64,000 nucleotides of DNA from Pratylenchus scribneri. Its lineage: Eukaryota > Nematoda > Chromadorea > Rhabditida > Pratylenchidae. The notes beneath the pieces are model-generated. The model made no database searches, was not told the origin of the DNA, and worked only from the letters and a program-made list of their open reading frames with translations. This document shows, piece after piece, positions 57,088 through 64,000 of this stretch. Every line of letters starts with the position of its first letter. The stretch's first letter is position 1. The stretch is taken from NCBI GenBank assembly GCA_030063045.1, contig JAQSEB010000064.1, positions 1,178,001 to 1,242,000 of the forward strand, given 5' to 3'. Both the position numbers and the translations under genes were made by a program.

Positions 57088-57716
57088 CTGAGCATCTTTT
57101 GCTCCCGTATGAAAAAGAGTGGACATCAGCCGTTCCTCTTCCCATCTTCGCCGGTCACCGCCTGGCAAATCCGGTTCTTCCACATAATTGTCGGGAATTT
57201 CTTTTTGTGCAGCAACCGGAACGTGATATCGGGGGACTTTGAGCACATTTCCCGCCTCATCGTATTGCTACACAAATTGGAGCACCTTTTTTTCTTCTTC
57301 CTCGTCAACTTTTCCCGGGCAAATATTGTTTTGTCGTCGAGCACTTCCGCCTCCAATTCCATTCGTTTATCATCTTTGCGCTTAGCCAAGCAGCTTTTTC
57401 GGCTTTCGTAACGTAATTTGTCCATAATTGAATAAAATATTAATTAATTAATAAAATGCCAAAAATGAAACCTTCTTCTTTGTCCTCCACCTCCTTAATT
57501 TTCAGTCGTTTTTGCGCCTCCGCCATACTCCGGGCCTCGGATTTGGGCATTATATGCCGAGTATTTTTCTTTTCCTTCTCCTTTATCCTCTTCGCAAATG
57601 CATCCCGCTATTCAATGTCCAATGTCGCGTTGTGCTTTCTCCTCAATTTTATCAATATCCGATTCGGATGAGCCGCCATCATCGTCCTTTGCCAATGGTT
57701 TTACTGCGGTTTTTGC
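57088..57716 (-). pseudogene. DHX16/mog-4 (pre-mRNA splicing helicase) N-terminal pseudogene
   Basis: Reading down from 57716 in shifting frames gives a DHX16-like N-terminal region: DDDGGSSESDIDKIEE, RDAFAKRIKEKEKKNTRHI, AEAQKRLKIKEV, SRKSCLAKR, LEAEVLDDKTIF, then RYHVPV and GDRRRWEEERL...GAKDAQ. DHX16 is the DEAH-box ATPase that acts in spliceosome activation. Lesions: a 7-bp tandem duplication (gacattg) that shifts the frame, a TAG directly before RDAFAKR, a 1-nt shift in LTEEEEKKVLQFV followed by another TAG, and an intron acceptor that no longer ends in AG. The ATPase domain is absent, replaced downstream by satellite DNA. A processed origin is unlikely because intron traces remain. Confidence 0.75.
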
Positions 57717-57872
57717 CTTAATTTAAGGGTGATGGGTGATATTTAATTAGTGAAAAGTTTTAACGGTTCACACTTCAGTGGTTTATCATTGACAATGTTT
57801 TGGCTTAGCTTTAACCAATTCTAACTTAATTTTAAACTATTTAACTAAAATTGGTTTAAACCGTTTAATACA

Positions 57873-58052
57873 GGCCGTAACCAGGGGGATGGCCCGGGCC
57901 ATCTCAGCCGGGCGAAGCTTCAGAAAAAAAAAGTAAAGGGGGCCCTTTTGTTTTTCGATTTTAATAAAAATTCGGGAAAATTTTTCGCTGCCCGCCATTT
58001 TTGGCTAAAAATTTTTCACGCGCCACCCCCATCAAGAATTTCTGGCTACGGC
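57873..58052. mobile_element. 180-bp hAT-like MITE
   Basis: Ends caggccgtaaccaggggg and the inverse ctggctacggccctg are imperfect inverted repeats of the CAGGGCCGTAGCCAG type. The interior is GC-rich in an AT-rich surround. The flanks (gtttaata / gaaaaatg) do not show a clear duplication, so the copy is old or its edge is off by a few bases. Confidence 0.6.
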
Positions 58053-58079
58053 CCTGGAAAAATGTATGGGTGTTAAACA

Positions 58080-58500
58080 TTGTGTTCAGGGATATTTTTA
58101 CTTATCTTATTAACCGTTCACCATCTTATCTAGTACTCATTATCAGTCACTAGATTAATCTTATGACTTTCTGTTATGCTGAGACCTGGGGAGCGGTCAA
58201 TCTTAATAAAACCTTGAGAGCGCTCTCATTCTCATGTTTTGTTGAGACCTGGGGGAGCGGTCAATCTTAATAAAACCTTGAGAGCGCTCTCATTCTCATG
58301 TTTTATTGAGACCTAGGGACCACTTTTCTGTTTTGCTAAGATCTGGAGAGCGCCCTCGCTTCTCGTTAAGACCTGGAGAGCGCTTTTTCGTTTGATTATG
58401 TTCAAGGATTTTTACTTATCTTAAATCTTATTAACCGTCCACCACCTTAATTTTAGTACTCATTATCAGTCACTAGATTAATCTTATGATTTTCTGCTTT
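58080..58500. repeat. 95-bp direct repeats enclosing a tandem agagcgctctc block
   Basis: Blocks at about 58085-58175 and 58397-58498 share ttcagggatatttttactta-type sequence, then ttaaccgtcc/ttcaccacctta, then tagtactcattatcagtcac. Between them two full and two degenerate copies of a 63-64 bp unit (gagacctgggggagcggtca...ttgagagcgctctcattctc) repeat. No coding character. Confidence 0.8.
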
Positions 58501-58626
58501 AATATTTTTATTTGACGAAATTTGCAAATTTCAAAAAACCTTGATTGGCAGCGAGTGCAGATAAATTCCCCTCACGGTCGTGATTTTGCGGTCTTTGACC
58601 AATCGGTCAAGTTTGGTCACCGGTTG

Positions 58627-58991
58627 TCATTCTTTGTCGCCATCTCGACCACTTCGTCCGCCGCGACCACCACGCGTTCCTCCGCGAGCTGAAGATTATT
58701 TTGTTTTATTAAATTTAGTATTTTTTGATAAACCTCGACCACTACGCCCTCCGCGACCTCCACGCGGTCCTCCACGAACTGGATTATTTTTACATTGTTT
58801 TTATTAAATTTAGTATTTTTGATAAACCTCGACCACTACGCCCTCCGCGACCTCCACGCGGTCCTCCACGACCTGGATTATTTTTACATTGTTTTTATTA
58901 AATTTAGTATTTTTGATAAAAACCTCGACCACCAAGCCCTCCACGACCACCTCGTGCGCCACCACGTTCTGCGCCACCGGCACCGCCAAAT
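58627..58991 (-). CDS. RGG-repeat C-terminus built from tandem duplicated exons
   Basis: Four exons on the minus strand: 58991-58924, 58872-58828, 58778-58734, 58688-58627 (stop TGA at 58627). Phases agree throughout. The two middle exons are each exactly 45 nt, nearly identical and encode RGGPRGGRGGRSGR; the last encodes ARGGTRGGRGGRSGRDGDKE. The three introns are also near copies (45-55 nt, gtttatcaaaaatactaaat...). RGG regions bind RNA and are targets of arginine methylation, as in fibrillarin, GAR1, Sm/LSm tails and hnRNPs; which host protein this tail belongs to is unknown. The 5' portion is missing: upstream of 58991 the gene meets the end of a MULE element. Likely a real tail, with expression doubtful. 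Confidence 0.65.
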
Positions 58992-59020
58992 CTGCTTGGT
59001 AGATCAAATCTAATATACTA

Positions 59021-61011
59021 ATCCGCAATAAATGCTGTCTAAAGAGGCTGAATTTTGAGTCTAATTTTTCTCCTGTCTAAAGGGGCTGAATTTTTAGTCT
59101 AATTTTTCTCCTGTCTAAATGGGCTTAATTTTGAGTCTAATTTGGCGGGAATTTAAATTTTTCCAATTAATTCCTCTTCTCACTTCTCTTTTCAAAGCAA
59201 ATATCCATGATCGTCTTTGATCCAATCTAAATATTTCTAATAAATATTTTATCTATAATAATATCTATAATTAATTTAAATATAAATTATAGATGAGTTC
59301 ATTTCATGATTATTTACCAAATAATTCAACACAAAATAATTCATCTAGTTTTGAAGAACCGCGACTAGATGAGACAATTTTCCACGAGCCAAACAACGTT
59401 GTTATTCAAGGTTTGAATTGATTAAAATATAATAAAAATATTTAATTAAAATTAAGTATCCGAAAAAGTCAAAAGAGGAAAAGGGAAACCATATAGAATT
59501 TGGAAACAATTTGACAATATTGCGCAATACAATGAATTTTGGGAACAAGAGAAAAATAAATGGAGAAAAAATTGCGGTGAAAAATCATTGAAGGATGGAC
59601 TAACTTTAATGTGGAAATGCGAATATTATTCACGTATAATTTCTATTAAAAATATTCAATTCGATTTGTTTAGGTTCGGTTTGTTTAGGCACTGAATGCG
59701 AAAAGGGACTTAAAACTAAATTCAATGCAACAGACCACGGAATGGTAATCGAGGAAACCATCGACGAGCATCAACACGAAGGTGAGAAGATAGCATTGTC
59801 AAAAGAGGCCAAAAAAGAAATCAAACAATTAATGAGTCAAAAATTAACACCCGCACAAATTCTAAACTTATTACGGGTATTTTTTTCTATTTATTACAAG
59901 GATTAATAAAGCTAAAAATAATTTTATAATTTTCAGTAAAAAAAGGTTTGATCCATTGCCAACTCTATGCAAAATTTTTGCAAATTTACAAGAGGACCAA
60001 TAATGCCATTCACTTTTGAGCAACTTGAGGAATATTGTGCCCGAGAAGATATTGACAAAGCTTTTGTTCAAAGCTTTACTATTGATGAGCCAGCCAAAAA
60101 ATTTTGCATCCTCTGGACGACAAAAAAATTGATGCAAAAACAATTCGAATCTCCGCTGCTTCAGGTAATTTTTCTTTTTCCTCCACATCAAAAACCACTT
60201 TCAGGCTGATCAACCTACTCCCTCACTTACAATCTTCGCTGGTTCGACGACTTTCAAGTGCAGGTTTTTGGCTTTTCGGACGTGGACAAACATTTTCACC
60301 CTACGTTTTTGGCCTTGTCGAGCAATGAAGATCAATGGGTTTATGCAAATATTTTTATGGCATTTGGCGACTCCATTAATTTGAATAAAATATTTCAATT
60401 TAATTAAGATTTTTGTGGCAAACATGGGCGATTTTGGTGGCCATTGGCGGTGCAATTGTCCAGAAGGAGCCAAAAAATATGTGTGTATTCATGCGGTTGC
60501 GGCCATGATCAATGAAGGAATTCTTACATTTCCACAGGCCGTAAAAGAATCGAGTGCGGTTGAAGGTTTGCAAAAGAGAGGAAGACCGAAAGATAATGAG
60601 AGAGGACGTCCGCCCAAGGCACCAAAGCAACGAGGAAATTAAAACCAAATAATAAACGAAATTTTGATATTTATTTTCTTCATTTTTCATTGTTATGTAA
60701 ATTATTTTGCTACATTTTTTCATTCATATTTGCCAATTATTTGTTTTTGTTTTAATAAATTTTATTTAACTCATTTGTACTAAATTATTCAAATATATTA
60801 GATCAAAGATGTTTAATGCATATTTGCTTTGAAAAGAGAGAAGTGAGAAGAGGAATTAATTGGAAAAATTTAAATTCCCGCCAAATTAGACTCAAAATTA
60901 AGCCCATTTAGACAGGAGAAAAATTAGACTCAAAATTCAGCCCCTTTAGACAGGAGAAAAATTAGACTCAAAATTCAGCCTCTTTAGACAGGCAATTAAG
61001 CCCCACGTTTT
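59021..61011. mobile_element. MULE-type DNA transposon relic, 2 kb
   Basis: Inverted terminal repeats of about 200 bp start near 59035 (ctgtctaaagaggctgaatt) and end near 61011 (aattaagccccacgt). Each contains three 38-bp subrepeats. They match the termini of the 26.4-28.0 kb element. Enclosed is a decayed transposase gene. The left terminus is degenerate in its outermost 20 bp and no target-site duplication was found. It lies immediately upstream of the RGG exons. Confidence 0.85.
59293..60642 (+). pseudogene. MULE transposase with FLYWCH-like and SWIM zinc fingers, decayed
   Basis: Exons 59293-59410, 59457-59633 and 59674-59876 read in frame. They give a FLYWCH/WRKY-GCM1-like zinc finger (MWKCEYYSRSVCLGTECEKG, then EHQHE) and a helix KEIKQLMSQKLTPAQILNLL. 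The next piece (GLIHCQLYAKFLQIYKR, then FTFEQLEEYCARED) needs a frame change near 60025 and starts with a stop codon. Then TYNLRWFDDFQVQVFGFSDV with DKHFHPTFLALSS, the part of MULE transposases with the first catalytic Asp. The rest of the DDE core is deleted. The end (60406-60642) is a SWIM finger, WRCNCPEGAKKYVCIH (C-x-C-xn-C-x-H), plus a GRPPKAPKQ basic tail resembling an AT-hook. It cannot make active transposase. Confidence 0.8.
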
Positions 61012-61306
61012 CTAACTAAAATTCTTCTTCCCACATACATAAAATTCATTATCGCTTTACCCGGATTTTCTAACCACAATTTCATTATAAATTTTATTCT
61101 ATTTTGCTGTACTGAAATGAATTAAACAATCTCCAATTTGGGATAAGTACGAACCCTTAAATCCATTTTGAGACATTTAGAAAAGGATCCCAAATTTTAC
61201 GCGCAATTTCAACATACCTTCGACTTTGTTATTTTTACGCGTATTTGCCCATTTCAACCATTTTAATATTTTAATTTTAGCAGAATCTATCAAAAAACAA
61301 TCAAAC

Positions 61307-61561
61307 ATGTCGGATTCTGAACGCGAACGAGAATATGAACGCCAAATAGCAGAACAGCGGCGAATTGAAGCAGATTTGGAACGCCGTGCAATTGTAAATC
61401 AACGCCGAGAAGAACAATTGAGGCAAAGAGAAGAAGAAGCAAGACAGATGGAAGAACAATTGAGGGAATTGCAAGAAGAACGTCGCCGCCAAGATCGTGA
61501 AAAGATGGCTCGAAAGCGTGCAAATCGTCGTAATCGTGATCAGGAAGGTGTACAGCAATAA
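61307..61561 (+). CDS. Arg/Glu/Gln-rich coiled-coil protein, 84 aa
   Basis: Single exon starting MSDSEREREYERQIAEQRRI and ending DQEGVQQ. About three quarters of residues are charged or Gln, with regular spacing of the few Leu and Ile, consistent with one long helix or coiled coil. The basic C-terminal part (KMARKRANRRNR) could bind nucleic acid or serve as a nuclear signal. The ATG follows attttag by about 30 bases, a plausible trans-splice site. An upstream in-frame ATG (61226) would add 27 hydrophobic residues but would ignore that acceptor. Related to the next gene. Confidence 0.65.
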   Translation: MSDSEREREYERQIAEQRRIEADLERRAIVNQRREEQLRQREEEARQMEEQLRELQEERRRQDREKMARKRANRRNRDQEGVQQ

Positions 61562-62469
61562 TGATGGGTGAAGAATGCCAAAATAATAATGAATAGAAGA
61601 ATAATATTGTTGAAAAAACAAGTCATAAAATAAATTTTTTTCATTTAAATGCCATATCTTTTTGAATAAATAAAATAAACCTTGGTTTTTAAATTTTTAT
61701 ATGCTAAATTGGTAAATCTTGATCCAATTAAAAATTTTTACTTGTCATTGGGCCAATTTATTGATTAAATGACACGAGTCAACTTACAAGTTAATTAAAA
61801 ATTAACGTTAATCAGCGTTGTATGAAGATTCATTGTTCATTCCCTAAAATGTAATTGAAAACCTCAAAATTTTATTCAATTACTTGTTTTTTCCATTTCG
61901 ATTTGTTGGCCTTTGCTAGTTTGTTTTATCGGAAATGTTCATCATTTTTCTGAGAGCTTTGCACATTTCCGTCGCTGTTTTATTCTTTAACATAACCATT
62001 CATTTAAAATCCCATTCATTCGAAGAATTTATTTTCATTTTCAATTTATTCCAATCCCAATTCCCAAGTAATGAGTTTATTATTTTACATTTACCAATAA
62101 ATTAGTATTAGTATTTAGTTTGGTGAAAATCAAATCATAATTTTCAATTAAATCCTTTCCAATTTAAACAAATTAAAAATTTTAGATCAAAAAGTGAATT
62201 TTTCTTAAACAATAAATAAGATTGAAGCTATCAACAATATAAAATTTAAACAAAAAATTGTCTTAATAAGCTAGAATAAATTAATACCAACCAAACAAGA
62301 GAGGCTTCAAATAAATAATTGTTATTTGATTTTAATACCACCACCCAACCTATATCCCAATTCCCAGACTAAATTTTATCGCATTCTTTTAACATGCATT
62401 TTTTATAATTTTATCTCCAAACTTTATCAAAATCTCCATTCACATTCAGCGCAAAATATTTAATCAAAT
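61562..62469. other. Spacer between the two charged-protein paralogues
   Basis: AT-rich with no exon, tandem array or element recognised. The last 30 bases before the second gene (cacattcagcgcaaaatatt) match the analogous leader of the first gene in layout. Confidence 0.5.
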
Positions 62470-64000
62470 ATGCCGGATTTTGAACGTGAACAAATGTTTT
62501 GGCAACATTTGCGAGAAGAATGGGACCGACTGGCCCAAGGCGAAGAAGAAATGGCACGATGGGAAGGGCATTTGGCGGAGCGCGAACAACAAATGGCCCA
62601 AAGGGAGGCAGAAATAAGGTTTGGGAAATTTATAAAATGACGAAAAAAAACAATGAAAATGACGAAAACTTTACGGGTTATAACGATTCAGAAGTTTATC
62701 CTAGACCACTAAAGACTAAACCTTAACCATATACCCATTATTCGATAGATCTCATCAGAGACATCTTTTGATAATCATTTGGTTTGGATTTAACCAATTC
62801 TTAATGAGTTTTGAACTTATTAATTTTTAATCAAACTATGACATATTTATCATTCGACGTGTCTTGACGAGATTTATCGATTGGATATAAGGTTTGGTGA
62901 TGTAGGACAAACCATTAATGCGTTATAAGCTTTTCGCCAAATTAAATACCATCCTTATGGTTTTATTACTTTGGATGGGTCCTCTTTTTTTCTTGAGAAG
63001 GTTAAAAGTGAAGGGTCCCCCTTTTGGTGTTATGGTTGGGCTACGTGAGATGATTTTAACCACATAATTATCCGTAACCTATGCCCCCAAATGACCTTAA
63101 TTCAAAACCTGCTTATGTGGGGTTGAGTCGCGTTTTGAAAATAGTACATTTATGCGCGTTTTGAAAATAGTACATTTATAATTTCAATAACCGATTTTAG
63201 ACCCTACAAACCTTATAACATTTTGTAGAGCTCGTCAAGGCGCATCGAATGGTATATAAAATTTCGAGTTTTGGCCCAAAAATAAAGAATTTAAAACCAA
63301 AAACTGGAATTATGGTTTAAACGGTTTAATACCCTTTAATTTTGAATAAACCATGACAAATTATATACCAATCGACACAGCTCGATGAGATCAATAAAAT
63401 GATATTAGGTTTGTAGGGTCTAAAACCGGTTTCTGGATTAATATAAATCAAAAATAGTTTTAAATGGTTTAAACGGTTTAAAACCCTTAATTTTGGCCAT
63501 AAACCTGGCATTTTATATATCATTCGATGCGTATTGACGAGATCTACAATTTAGTATAAGATTTGATGGGTCTAAAATGTCTAAAATTGGTTTAAGATTG
63601 AGTTTAAAACCAAAATTGGAAAAATGGTTTAGACGGTTTAAAACCATTAATTTTGGGCCAAAACTCGAAATTTTATATACCATTCGATGCGCCTTGACGA
63701 GATCTACAAAATGGTATAAGGTTTGTAGGGTCTAAAACCGGTTCCGGATTTATTAGAGTAAATTGAAATTATAAATGTACTATTTTCAAAACGCGCATAA
63801 ATGTACTATTTTCAAAACGCGCCAATGCGTTATGTGGTATAGATATAGAGACAGGGGCGGAAACTTCCCTTTCCAAAAATTAAGACTCAAAATATACAAG
63901 TACCGAATTTTAAGGAGACAGATTGATGAAGAACATCGGCGTCAAGAACGACAGCGAGAACTATGGCGTCAAAGACGCTATCGCCGCCAAATTCGTGCAC
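62470..64000 (+). CDS. Paralogue of the charged coiled-coil protein, two exons, runs off window
   Basis: Exon 1, 62470-62618, encodes MPDFEREQMFWQHLREEWDR and continues with Glu, Gln, Met and Arg. Exon 2 starts at 63915 after TTTTAAG and continues to the window edge as RRQIDEEHRRQERQRELWRQ plus a basic run. The phase is maintained (2 + 1 nt, codon AGG). The starts MPDFERE and MSDSERE, the leader sequences and the composition show homology with 61307-61561. The 1.3-kb intron is occupied by repeats, including a 0.7-kb palindromic element. The product is incomplete here, and I do not recognise a family. Confidence 0.6.
62720..62930. repeat. 'cattcgatgcg' palindromic module, intronic copy
   Basis: Arms ttcgatagatctcatcagag and the inverse cgtgtcttgacgagatttat, closed by gatataaggtttggtgatgt and aggacaaacc. 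It lies in the intron of the second charged-protein gene, 200 bp left of a larger element with the same module. Confidence 0.65.
63121..63829. mobile_element. 709-bp palindromic element with duplicated termini and four modules
   Basis: Each end holds gcgttttgaaaatagtacat twice in tandem. Inside are four copies of the module (gatctcgtcaaggcgcatcg or inverse) around tttaaacggtttaaaac centres, so the element looks like two palindromes joined. Flanking ttatgtgg at 63113-63120 and 63830-63837 is a possible 8-bp duplication, though the outermost 8 bp of the two ends do not match well. Confidence 0.65.

Noticed and set aside
58795..59028. Opposite-frame open stretches across the RGG exons
   Set aside because: Out-of-frame read-through of the repeated exon-intron units. 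The spliced minus-strand frame explains them.

Overview
This window is nuclear DNA of a nematode. It is AT-rich. Genes are cut into short exons by small GT...AG introns whose acceptors are mostly TTTTCAG or TTTTAG. The gene content is typical of nematodes: serpentine chemoreceptor-like GPCRs, an F-box/LRR family, a SPRY protein and small secreted or charged proteins. A plant-parasitic tylenchid is plausible but nothing here settles the species. Exons were joined by hand from splice sites, reading phase and protein resemblance.

Layout. 0.1-2.1 kb: a short MITE, a two-exon 71-aa gene on the minus strand, and two minisatellites. 3.3-8.7 kb: the first half of an acylaminoacyl-peptidase (APEH) gene with no catalytic domain, and a 1.2-kb hAT-like insertion in one intron. 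9.5-21.8 kb: three F-box/LRR paralogues. The middle one (12584-18005, minus) reconstructs as a complete 589-aa frame. Its head-to-head partner (18284-21768, plus) and the distal copy (9525-12368, minus) are broken by nonsense codons, indels, a fusion deletion and a MITE inside an exon. 22.4-25.6 kb and 31.3-34.8 kb: two srsx-like GPCR genes on the minus strand. Between them lie a chain of inverted-repeat elements and a small secreted cysteine-rich gene (29.3-29.8 kb). 37.6-47.1 kb: a tandem pair of another 7TM receptor, the second loaded with insertions and probably decayed. 48.1-49.8 kb: a complete 234-aa SPRY gene. 51.2-54.1 kb: a complete nine-exon, 419-aa zinc alcohol-dehydrogenase-family gene of bacterial/fungal type. 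54.8 kb: an orphan terminal exon. 56.2-57.7 kb: a GAT/GAA satellite and a DHX16 (mog-4) pseudogene. 58.6-59.0 kb: an array of RGG exons. 59.0-61.0 kb: a Mutator-like (MULE) transposon relic. 61.3-64.0 kb: two paralogous genes for Arg/Glu/Gln-rich proteins, the second running off the window.

The main theme is transposable elements reshaping genes. At least six elements have good 8-10 bp target-site duplications. Two long elements (26.4-28.0 and 59.0-61.0 kb) share the same terminal repeats; one carries a decayed MULE transposase and the other a foldback minisatellite. A module containing 'cattcgatgcgccttgacg' recurs inside elements whose termini are unrelated. I saw no operon, CRISPR array, rRNA, or convincing functional tRNA; one tRNA-derived sequence is probably a SINE.
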